This document shows positions 17,514 to 25,065 of a DNA stretch of 64,000 bases, piece by piece. Within the stretch, counting starts at the first letter, position 1; every line of letters begins with the position of its first letter. The translations under genes and the position numbers were made by a program. Source of the DNA: Streptomyces katrae (lineage in GTDB: Bacteria; Actinomycetota; Actinomycetes; Streptomycetales; Streptomycetaceae); the NCBI RefSeq assembly GCF_000717655.1, contig NZ_JNZY01000015.1:1-64000 (forward strand), read 5' to 3'. The notes under the pieces were generated by a model. That model saw only the letters and a program-made list of their open reading frames with translations. It ran no database searches and was not told the origin of the DNA.

Positions 17514-19394
17514 ATGACCACGAAACTGCGACTGCCCGGACGACCCGAAGAGCTCACCCTCCCCGCGCTGCTGGCGCGCAACGCCGCCGAGTACGGGGAT
17601 CTCCCCGCCCTCTCCTGGCGCGGGGGCGACGGCTGGACGACCCTCAGCTGGACCGAGGTCCGCCGCAAGGTCGCCGTCCTCGCCTCCGGATACGCCGCCC
17701 TCGGCGTCGAACGCGGCGAACACGTCCTGATCATGATGGGGAACCGCCCCGAGCACTGGCTCAGCGACCTCGCCCTCGTCCACCTCGGCGCCGTCCCCGT
17801 CACCGTGTACGGGACCTCCGCACCCGAGCAGATCGCCCACATCGCCCGTCACAGCCGCGCCCGGGTCGCCGTCCTCGAGGGCGCCCGCGAGCTGGCCCGG
17901 TGGGAACCGCTGCTCGCCGACGGGCGGGTGCCGCTGGAGCGGCTGGTCGTGGCCGAGGCCGCCGATGCGGGTACGCACCACACGTACGGCTCCCTGCACG
18001 CGAGCGGCGCCCGTACGCACCGCCCCGACGCCTTCGAGAAGTCCTGGCAGGAGACCCGCCCCGAGGACCCGCTGACCGTCGTCTACACCTCCGGCACCAC
18101 CGGAGACCCCAAGGGCGTCCGGCTGACCCACCGCAACATCATGCTCCAGTCCGTCCGCCTCGACCGGCGCGTGGACCTGCCCGAGCACGCCGAGCACATC
18201 TGCTACCTGCCGTTCGCGCACATCGCCGAGCGGATCCTCGGCATCTACCTCCCGCTGCTGCGGGCCGCCCACGTCCGGCTCGTCGCCGACCCCGCCGCCG
18301 TGGGCAGTGCCGTCCGCGAGCTGCACCCGGTGCAGTTCTTCGGCGTGCCCCGGGTGTGGGAGAAGCTCGCCGCGTCCGTACGGGCCGTGCTCGCGCAGCT
18401 TCCGGCCGCGCAGCGGGACGCCATCGAGGCCGCGAACGACCTCGCCCGCGCCCGGGCCGGCCACCGCGAGCGCGGCGAGCAGATCCCGGCCGCGCTCGAA
18501 GCCTCGTACGCCCGGGCCAAGGAGCAGGTGCTGGACCCGCTGCTGGGCCTGGCCGGGCTGGACCGGCTGCAGTGGACGGCCAGCGCCACCGCGCCGATGC
18601 CGATCGACGTGGTGCGGTTCTGGGCGGGCTGGGGGATCACCATCATGGACGCCTGGGGGCTCACCGAGACCTCGGGCGTGTGCACGGTCAACAGCCCGGA
18701 CGGGTTCCGGCTGGGCTCGGTGGGACGCCCGATCGAGGGGCTGGAGCTGCGGCTCGCGGAGGACGGGGAGATCCTCACGCGGGGCGGGACCGTCTTCGGC
18801 GGCTACCTGCGGCCCGACGGTTCGGTGGAGAGCGCGCACGACGCCGAGGGCTGGTTCCCCACCGGGGACATCGGCCGGCTCGACGAGGAGGGGTTCCTCT
18901 GGCTGACCGACCGCAAGAAGGAACTCATCATCACCTCGAACGGCAAGAACGTCTCGCCGGCGCTGGTGGAGAACACCGTCAAGGAGCATCCGCTGATCGG
19001 CCAGGCCCTGGTGCACGGCGACGGGCGCTCCTACCTCGTCGCCCTGCTGGTGCTTGACGGGGAGCTGGCCCCGGCGTGGGCGGCGGCCCGCGGCATCGAG
19101 GCCGGCTCGCTCGCCGATCTCGCGGCCCACCCGGCCGTACGGGAGGAGATCGCCCGCGCGGTCGAGGCCGCCAACGCCCGGCTCAACCGGACCGAGCAGA
19201 TCAAGCGGTACCGGCTCCTGACGGAGGAGTGGGGCCCCGGGTCCGGGGAGCTCACCCCGTCGCTGAAGCTGCGCCGCCGAGTGGTCCGGGAGAAGTACGG
19301 CGCCCTGATCGACGGGCTGTACGAGGAGCCGTACGAGGAGCCTTACCCGGACGCGCAGGAGGGCCCGTACGCGGGCTCGCCGGACACCCCCTAG
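17514..19394 (+). CDS. AMP-dependent synthetase / long-chain fatty acid-CoA ligase
   Basis: 626 residues of the FadD15-like group of actinobacterial acyl-CoA synthetases. The AMP-binding P-loop VYTSGTTGDPKGV lies near residue 190, DAWGLTETSGVCTVN supplies the A4/A5 motifs, WFPTGDIGRLDEEGFLWLTDRKKELI the A7/A8 hinge, and a Lys-containing C-terminal domain follows. It activates a fatty acid through an acyl-adenylate to acyl-CoA. Divergent from the MerR gene, and probably controlled by it. The last 20 residues are acidic and repetitive (EEPYEEPYPD). Confidence 0.92.
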   Translation: MTTKLRLPGRPEELTLPALLARNAAEYGDLPALSWRGGDGWTTLSWTEVRRKVAVLASGYAALGVERGEHVLIMMGNRPEHWLSDLALVHLGAVPVTVYGTSAPEQIAHIARHSRARVAVLEGARELARWEPLLADGRVPLERLVVAEAADAGTHHTYGSLHASGARTHRPDAFEKSWQETRPEDPLTVVYTSGTTGDPKGVRLTHRNIMLQSVRLDRRVDLPEHAEHICYLPFAHIAERILGIYLPLLRAAHVRLVADPAAVGSAVRELHPVQFFGVPRVWEKLAASVRAVLAQLPAAQRDAIEAANDLARARAGHRERGEQIPAALEASYARAKEQVLDPLLGLAGLDRLQWTASATAPMPIDVVRFWAGWGITIMDAWGLTETSGVCTVNSPDGFRLGSVGRPIEGLELRLAEDGEILTRGGTVFGGYLRPDGSVESAHDAEGWFPTGDIGRLDEEGFLWLTDRKKELIITSNGKNVSPALVENTVKEHPLIGQALVHGDGRSYLVALLVLDGELAPAWAAARGIEAGSLADLAAHPAVREEIARAVEAANARLNRTEQIKRYRLLTEEWGPGSGELTPSLKLRRRVVREKYGALIDGLYEEPYEEPYPDAQEGPYAGSPDTP

Positions 19395-19471
19395 CCCGGA
19401 TGACCCCGTCCGGTGGGCGCAGCGCCGCCCGCCGGACGAGGGCGGGAGGATGCCGGAGCCCCGTTTCAGCC

Positions 19472-19618
19472 GTGAGGAGTGAACTCGGCCTGCCGGCCGA
19501 GGCGGAGCGCGTCCACGGCAAGGACGTCGCCGACTTCCTGCGTACGGAGGCGGACCCGCGGATGCCCGTCGCGCGGGGGCACCCGCGGAGCGCGGACTAC
19601 CGGCCGATCAGCGGGTAG
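19472..19618 (+). CDS. Possible small ORF or gene remnant
   Basis: A 48-codon GTG frame whose third positions are nearly all G or C and whose product (AERVHGKDVADFLRTEADPR...) has a balanced, protein-like composition. It overlaps the 3' end of the opposite-strand sphingomyelinase gene by 22 bases. No Shine-Dalgarno sequence of note; an in-frame ATG at 19400 would lengthen it to 72 residues. I recognise no family. It may be a remnant left between two genes. Confidence 0.25.
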   Translation: MRSELGLPAEAERVHGKDVADFLRTEADPRMPVARGHPRSADYRPISG

Positions 19619-20586
19619 TGGTCGGAGAGGTTGGTGTACGTGTACGAGGTGCCCCAGCTGGACACCGTCCAGGGCGCCGACTGCTCCTTGACCACGTTGT
19701 TCTCCCAGCCCGCCGGGCGGGCGTTGCCCTTGCGGTAGAGGACGTAGTCCAGGTCCTCGCGCGGGTCGGCCGGGTAGCGGTAGTTCGCGATGGAGTTCAG
19801 CGCGGTGTCGAAGGAGTACGGGTGACCCGTGCGCGAGTCGGAGTTCGCCAGGTCGGCATGGGCGAGCATCGACGCGAACTCGGGGGTGCGGGAGTCGACG
19901 TTCATGTCACCGGCGACGATGACCTGCTCGTTCGCCGGGATGTTCTTGCCGTCCAGGAAGGCGTCCATCGCCTTGAACTGGCGGGCGCGCATGTCCGCCG
20001 CCTCACCCGCGCCGCAGCCCGGGTCGGTGGACTGCGCGTGGGTGCCGACCACGTGGACCTTGGTGCCGTTGACGTCCAGCACGACGTAGGCGAAGCCCTT
20101 GTTGGACCACCAGTCGGCGCCGCAGGCGTCCTTGTAGACGACCTGTTCCTTGCGGATGATCGGCCACTTGCTCAGGACCGTGACGCCGCCGTCCTCGGGG
20201 GTGGTGGAGGAGTACGCGCCGCCCGTGGCGTCCCAGCCGCTCTTGCTGCGGCCGACGACCGGGGTCTGGTACGGGTACTGCGCCGAGGCGTTGGACTTCA
20301 GGGCGTCCGAGGCGCCGTTGTCGAAGGCCTCCTGGAGCACGACCACGTCGTGGCCCTGGAAGTAGGACGCCTTGGGGATCTCCGAAGCGCGGTGGTCCTG
20401 ACCCCAGTTGGGGTAGAGGTTCTTGCTCATCAGGAACACGTTGTACGTCAGGACGCTGAGCCGCGGGGCCGCGGTGCTCTCCGCGGCCGAGGCGGCCGGC
20501 GCGCTGGTGGCGGCCGGCGCGCCGACGGCGATCGCCGCAACGGCCGCGGCGGCGGCCCGGCCCAGGCGGAGCTTGGTGTGCAGCAT
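19597..20586 (-). CDS. Secreted sphingomyelin phosphodiesterase (sphingomyelinase C type)
   Basis: 329 residues. A signal peptide covers about 1-35 (RAAAAAVAAIAVGAPAA, ASAA). The endonuclease/exonuclease/phosphatase fold follows: LSVLTYNVFLMS with the metal-binding Asn, VVVLQEAFDN with the metal Glu, GTHAQS, VAGDMNVDSRTPEF, DYVLYRKG and the closing NLSDHYPL with the catalytic Asp-His. These fit bacterial neutral sphingomyelinases, which hydrolyse sphingomyelin to ceramide and phosphocholine outside the cell; other phosphodiesters are possible substrates. It diverges from the MpaB-type gene, with an inverted repeat between them. Confidence 0.88.
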   Translation of the reverse strand: MLHTKLRLGRAAAAAVAAIAVGAPAATSAPAASAAESTAAPRLSVLTYNVFLMSKNLYPNWGQDHRASEIPKASYFQGHDVVVLQEAFDNGASDALKSNASAQYPYQTPVVGRSKSGWDATGGAYSSTTPEDGGVTVLSKWPIIRKEQVVYKDACGADWWSNKGFAYVVLDVNGTKVHVVGTHAQSTDPGCGAGEAADMRARQFKAMDAFLDGKNIPANEQVIVAGDMNVDSRTPEFASMLAHADLANSDSRTGHPYSFDTALNSIANYRYPADPREDLDYVLYRKGNARPAGWENNVVKEQSAPWTVSSWGTSYTYTNLSDHYPLIGR

Positions 20587-20642
20587 GAGGTCTCCATCAT
20601 TCCTGCAGGGGGGAGATCGACTCCGTCATCCAAGCAGCCGCG

Positions 20643-20658
20643 GTTACCTCTGGGTAAC
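20643..20658. promoter_or_regulatory. Inverted repeat GTTACC-N4-GGTAAC between divergent genes
   Basis: A perfect 6+6 inverted repeat with a 4-base centre, placed 57 bases from both the sphingomyelinase and MpaB-type starts. Position and symmetry suggest a binding site for a dimeric regulator of one or both genes. No regulator gene is adjacent. Confidence 0.35.
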
Positions 20659-20714
20659 ACCCGTGACAAGACTTTCTGTCCGGGAGCCGACGTCTGGCCT
20701 CGCATACTGGAACC

Positions 20715-21635
20715 ATGAGCGAAACAGGGCTTCCCGCACCCGGACCGACGGGGTCGACGGGACCGGCGGGACCGACGGCCGCGCGCCGCACCGACCCCGA
20801 GCCGCCGGCGCCCGGCGGGGTGCTCTGGACCATCTCCGGCGACATCCGGGCCCTGCTGATGCTGCCCGCCGCCTTCACCATGCAGGTCGCCCACCCCGCG
20901 ATCGGGGCCGGCGTCGACGAACACTCGGTCTTCCGTACCGACCCCTGGGGGCGCGGCGAGCGCTCGCTGCGCTCCGTCCAGCTGTGGGTGTACGGCGGGC
21001 AGGAGGCCGCCGAGGAGGGCCGCCGGGTACGCCGCCTGCACAAGGAGATCCAGGGCACCGACACCCGGGGCCGGCGCTACCACTCCCTCGACCCCGCTTG
21101 TTACTCCTGGGTGCACGCCACCGGTTTCCCGGTCTACCTGTACGCGGGGCGCTACCTGCTGCGCCGCTTCACCCCCGCCCAGGAGCGGCAGCTGTACCGG
21201 GAGTGGCTCCAGGTGGGCCGGATCCTCGGCGTCCGTGACCGGGATATGCCGCAGAGCATCGAGGAGTACTGGGTCTACTACCGCCGGATGCTGGCCGAGG
21301 AGATCGAGCCGACCAAGGTCGCCCGCGAGCTGGTCGCCACGGACGTGCCGCTGCCCCGGCCCACGGGCGGCTCCCTGCCGGTGCGGCTGCTGCTGCGGCT
21401 CACCTGGCCGGTACTCCGGGCGGCGTTCCTGCACTTCCGGGCCTTCGTCACCGCCGGGTACATGCCGCCCGACGCGCGCGCCGCCATCGGGCTGGAGTGG
21501 AGCCCGGCCCAGGAGCGCAGGCTCCGGCGGTTCAGCACGGCCGTACGGCTCCTCGTGCCGCTGCTGCCGGAACGGCTGCGGTACCTGCCCATCGCGCGGG
21601 CGGCGCGGGAGCGGTGGCGCGCCGGCACCCTGTGA
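20715..21635 (+). CDS. MpaB/DUF2236 family oxygenase-like protein
   Basis: 306 residues. After a Pro/Gly/Thr-rich start the DUF2236 core appears: LLMLPAAFTMQVAHPAIGAGVDEHS with the conserved His, FRTDPWGRGERSLRSVQLWVYGG, a conserved HSLDPACYSWVHATG with a second His, and MPQSIEEYWVYYRRML. The family includes rubber oxygenase Lcp and fungal MpaB, which bind b-type haem; whether this member binds haem cannot be told from sequence. A hydrophobic helix near the C-terminus may anchor it. The substrate is unknown. Confidence 0.82.
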   Translation: MSETGLPAPGPTGSTGPAGPTAARRTDPEPPAPGGVLWTISGDIRALLMLPAAFTMQVAHPAIGAGVDEHSVFRTDPWGRGERSLRSVQLWVYGGQEAAEEGRRVRRLHKEIQGTDTRGRRYHSLDPACYSWVHATGFPVYLYAGRYLLRRFTPAQERQLYREWLQVGRILGVRDRDMPQSIEEYWVYYRRMLAEEIEPTKVARELVATDVPLPRPTGGSLPVRLLLRLTWPVLRAAFLHFRAFVTAGYMPPDARAAIGLEWSPAQERRLRRFSTAVRLLVPLLPERLRYLPIARAARERWRAGTL

Positions 21636-21650
21636 CGGGTACCGGCGCGC
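21617..21650 (+). terminator. Hairpin spanning the MpaB-type gene stop
   Basis: GCGCGCCGGCACCC pairs with GGGTACCGGCGCGC (one mismatch) around TGTGAC, so the stop codon lies in the loop. A plausible terminator for the gene on the plus strand. Confidence 0.5.
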
Positions 21651-21708
21651 GGGTCCTCGTACGACCCGGAAGCGTCGTTACGACCGGAAACCGCCGTACG
21701 GCCTGGAA

Positions 21709-23229
21709 TCAGTGCTCGTGGATCGTGTTCGTCTCGGCGATCTTCTTCCAGGACTTCGGCTCCACCGGCTTCGCGGCGGGGGCCTTGAGGGACCGGGCGG
21801 TCGAGGACGAGGCGGCCGCGGGCGCGGTGAACGCCGGCTTGCCCGGGGTGTACAGCCAGGTCTCGAACAGCTGGGCCAGCGGCTTGTCCGACACCTTCTC
21901 CGCGTACCGGACGAAGTCCCCGACCTTGGCGTTGCCGTAGGCCCGCTCGGTCGGCCAGCCCTTGAGGATCCGGAAGAACTTCTCGTCGCCGATCTCGTTG
22001 CGCAGCGCCTGCAGGGCGATCGCGCCGCGGTCGTAGACGGCTCCGTGGAACTGGTTGTCCGGGCCCGGGTCGCCCGGCTTGACCTGCCAGAACGGGTCGT
22101 CCGCCGCGCGCAGGCCGTACGCCCAGTCGGCGAGCTCCTGCGCGGTGCCCTCGCCCTCCTTCTCCGACCACAGCCACTGGCTGTAGCGGGCGAAGCCCTC
22201 GTTGATCCAGATGTCCTTCCAGCCGTCGACCGACACGCTGTCGCCGTACCACTGGTGGGCCAGCTCGTGCACGACCACCGAGACGTTGGCGCCGTTCGAG
22301 AACTGCTTCGGGCTGTAGAACGGCCGGGTCTGCGTCTCCAGCGCGAAGCCCGACGGCACGTTCGGCACGTAGCCGCCCAGCGCGTTGAAGGGGTACGGCC
22401 CGAAGACCCCCTCCAGCCACTCGGCCACCTCGCCGGTCCGCTCCACGCTCGCGCGCGCCGCGCCCGCGTTGTCGCCGAGGTCCTTGCTGTACGCGTTGAG
22501 GACGGGCAGGCCGCTCGCCGTCTTGTCGGTGGTGACGTCGAACTTGCCGATGGCGAGGGTGGCGAGGTACGTGGCCTGCGGCTTGTTCGAGCGCCAGTTG
22601 TACCGGGTCCAGCCGAGCCGGGAACTCTGCGACTGGAGCACGCCGTTGCTGATGGCCTGGGTGCCGTCGGGGACGTTGACCGAGATGTCGAACGTGGCCT
22701 TGTCGAGCGGGTGGTCGTTGCTCGGGAACCACCAGACGGCCGAGTCGGGCTCCTGCGCCGCGACACCGCCGTCCGGGGTGCGCTGCCAGGCCGACCAGCC
22801 GTCGATCTTGAACTCCGAGGGCTTTCCTGCGTACTTGACGACGACGCTCGCCGGCTTGTCCTTCTGCAGCGGCTGGGCGGGGGTCACCTCCAGCTCGTGG
22901 TCCCCGGAGGTGGCGAACTTCGCCTTGGCGCCGTTGACCCGGATCTCGCTGACCTTCAGGCCGAAGTCCAGGTTGAAGCGGGAGAGGTCCTGCCTGGCGG
23001 TGGTCAGCAGGGTGGCGGTGCCCTCCAGCAGGTCCGTCTTCGGCTGGTACTGCAGGCGCAGGTCGTAGTGGGACACGTCGTATCCGCTGTTGCCGCTGGC
23101 CGGGTAGTAGGGATCACCGATACCCGGGGCCCCTTGGACCGAACTCGCCGCCGACGCCGGGATCACCAGCAGGAGGGAAGCGGCGAGCACGCTCGGGGCG
23201 ATGACTTTGCGGTGCACGAAGGGCTCCAA
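21709..23229 (-). CDS. Secreted M1 family metallopeptidase
   Basis: 506 residues. A signal peptide covers about 1-28. The N-terminal beta domain has YDVSHYDLRLQY typical of M1 peptidases. The zinc site is HELAH at 321-325 with Glu344 in WINEGFARYS. The GxMEN exopeptidase motif is altered to GFALETQ (294-300), which occurs in the shorter secreted actinobacterial members. It would cut peptides outside the cell. The C-terminal helical domain is short compared with aminopeptidase N, and a Pro/Ala-rich tail ends the protein. Confidence 0.9.
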   Translation of the reverse strand: MEPFVHRKVIAPSVLAASLLLVIPASAASSVQGAPGIGDPYYPASGNSGYDVSHYDLRLQYQPKTDLLEGTATLLTTARQDLSRFNLDFGLKVSEIRVNGAKAKFATSGDHELEVTPAQPLQKDKPASVVVKYAGKPSEFKIDGWSAWQRTPDGGVAAQEPDSAVWWFPSNDHPLDKATFDISVNVPDGTQAISNGVLQSQSSRLGWTRYNWRSNKPQATYLATLAIGKFDVTTDKTASGLPVLNAYSKDLGDNAGAARASVERTGEVAEWLEGVFGPYPFNALGGYVPNVPSGFALETQTRPFYSPKQFSNGANVSVVVHELAHQWYGDSVSVDGWKDIWINEGFARYSQWLWSEKEGEGTAQELADWAYGLRAADDPFWQVKPGDPGPDNQFHGAVYDRGAIALQALRNEIGDEKFFRILKGWPTERAYGNAKVGDFVRYAEKVSDKPLAQLFETWLYTPGKPAFTAPAAASSSTARSLKAPAAKPVEPKSWKKIAETNTIHEH

Positions 23230-23493
23230 GTGGTAGGGAGTCAGTTCCGATCAAGGCCTTGTCGTCCGACCGTATTCACGCCTGACCCCCCACGTCATGT
23301 CCATGGCCCCTGCTGTCACACGATCGCCATTCGGCCGTCACGGACCGGCGGCCGCACCGGGCCCGGGCTGCGGCACAGCCGGGGCCCACCGTCTCCGAAG
23401 AGCCGGATCAGGGTGCGCGTACCGCCGGTTCGCGGGGCGCCGAAGTGCCGAAGAAAGGCCAGAAAGTGCTCGCGGCCGGAGGCCGTTCGGCCC

Positions 23494-23949
23494 CTATATT
23501 CCGTGCAGCTTCGACGGTGTCGCGAGGAACTGGTTGCCGATGCCGGTGTCGTTGCGGGCGAACAGACCCGAGGCGCCGCGCAGTGCGGTCTTCTCCGCTG
23601 CCAGGCGGCCCATCAGGTTCTTCACCTGCTGGTCCCAGGTGTCCGCCACCTTCTTCAGGCCGGCGGCCGTCTCCCAGCCCTCGAAACCCTTCTGGGCGGT
23701 GCCGGTGTCCGCGTCCGCGTGCTCGGCGGCCTTCTTGGTGTTCGGCTCCAGCTCGGTCTCGATCGTGCCCGCCGCGGCCTTCTTCTGGGCCGGCGTCGAA
23801 GCGAAGTCCCCGGACCCGCCCGGAACGAACGGCCCCATCGGCCCCTTCGGTGCGGCCGGCCCGGTCGGACCCGCCGACGTTCCCGGCTCGACCGGTACCT
23901 GGTTCAACCGCATGCCGACCTGAAGGTCCGCCACCTGATCATCTGACAT
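23494..23949 (-). CDS. Small protein with Gly-Pro-rich N-terminus and WXG-like helical C-terminus
   Basis: 151 residues, ATG at 23949 (MSDDQVADL). Residues about 20-50 are rich in Gly-Pro triplets (GPTGPAAPKGPMGPF). The C-terminal 85 residues are helical, with GWETAAGLKKVADTWDQQVKNLM and a late LFARNDTGIGNQF. The single Trp between helices and the closing F-x-x-N-D recall WXG100/Esx-type secreted proteins, but there is no neighbouring ESX gene and the match is by eye. There is no signal peptide. It is an isolated minus-strand gene; function unknown. Confidence 0.65.
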   Translation of the reverse strand: MSDDQVADLQVGMRLNQVPVEPGTSAGPTGPAAPKGPMGPFVPGGSGDFASTPAQKKAAAGTIETELEPNTKKAAEHADADTGTAQKGFEGWETAAGLKKVADTWDQQVKNLMGRLAAEKTALRGASGLFARNDTGIGNQFLATPSKLHGI

Positions 23950-24097
23950 GTTCACGCCTCCCCGTGGGCATCGGCTCGATCTTATGCACGGCAGCTGTGC
24001 GCCGGCCATGCGTCCCTCTCCGCCCGCACGTTTCCTTCACGGTCCGGCGAGCGACCCGGACTACCCGACATACTGAGCGGTCGGTAACCTGACCCGT

Positions 24098-24961
24098 ATG
24101 ACGATTCCTGCGCGCGCCGCCCGCAACTGTTGGCATGCGGCGATCAACCCGCTGCACGCGACCATCTACTTCTCGCCCGACCTGGGCAAGGAGTTCGCCG
24201 CCCTCGGGGTCACCGAGCGGCCCGCCGTGAACCTCGCCTCGCGGTCCGCCGCCATGGGCGCCGTCGGGGCCGGGACGGTCACCGCCACCTTCTACAACTA
24301 CCGCCACGACTTCGTCGCCCGGCACCTGCCCGCCGTCTGGGACACGATCACCCCCGAGCAGGCTCTCGACGCCCGGCTGCGCGCCGCCGACAGCACCCTG
24401 CGCCGGCTGCTCGGCGACGAGACCGTCGAGTCCCCCGAGATCGCCGAGGCCGCCGACCTCGCCCTGCGCGCCACCGAGGGCTGCAGCCGGCACGCCCGGA
24501 CCCTCTACGCCGCCCACGCCGACCTCCCCGTACCCGAGGAGCCGCACCTGCGCCTGTGGCACGCCACCACCCTGCTGCGCGAGCACCGCGGCGACGGCCA
24601 CCTCGCCGCCCTGCTGCTCGCCGGGCTGGACCCGCTGGAGGCCCTGGTCAGCCACACCGCCACCGGCCGCGGCATGACCCCGAAGTGGATCAAGGCGATC
24701 CGCGGCTGGGAGCAGGCCGACCTCGACGCCGCCGCCGACCGGCTGCGCGAGCGCGGGATCCTCGACGCCGGCGGTGAGCTCACCGAGGAGGGCAAGGCCG
24801 TACGCGAGCGCCTCGAGACCGACACCGATCGCCTCGACGCAGCCCCGTACGAGCACCTCGGCGCGGACGGCCTCGCCCGGCTCGCCGAACTCGGCGGCGG
24901 ATTCGTCATGAAGGCCTTCGCCGCCGGCGCCTTCCCCGCCGACGCCTTCGGCAAGGCCTGA
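24098..24961 (+). CDS. SCO6745 family protein
   Basis: 287 residues, matching the SCO6745-type family of actinobacteria from its opening AARNCWHAAINPLHATIYFSPD onward. The body is almost entirely helical, and the last 90 residues (MTPKWIKAIRGWEQADLDAAADRLRERGIL...ELTEEG) look like a winged helix-turn-helix of MarR-like type. No catalytic motif is seen and function is unknown. ATG start. The gene lies alone, upstream of tex. Confidence 0.8.
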   Translation: MTIPARAARNCWHAAINPLHATIYFSPDLGKEFAALGVTERPAVNLASRSAAMGAVGAGTVTATFYNYRHDFVARHLPAVWDTITPEQALDARLRAADSTLRRLLGDETVESPEIAEAADLALRATEGCSRHARTLYAAHADLPVPEEPHLRLWHATTLLREHRGDGHLAALLLAGLDPLEALVSHTATGRGMTPKWIKAIRGWEQADLDAAADRLRERGILDAGGELTEEGKAVRERLETDTDRLDAAPYEHLGADGLARLAELGGGFVMKAFAAGAFPADAFGKA

Positions 24962-25065
24962 GGAAGCGGGGCGCGGGCCCGGGCGCGGGGCTCCCGGACC
25001 CCGTCACCGCCACCTGCCACAATTGGCAGCCTTCCAGTGCAAACGAAGGCAGGCGGGACCCGATC

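Noticed and set aside
15756..19130. Minus-strand frame of 1124 codons
   Set aside because: It crosses the FAD subunit, MerR and acyl-CoA synthetase genes in a shadow frame; composition is typical of an artefact.
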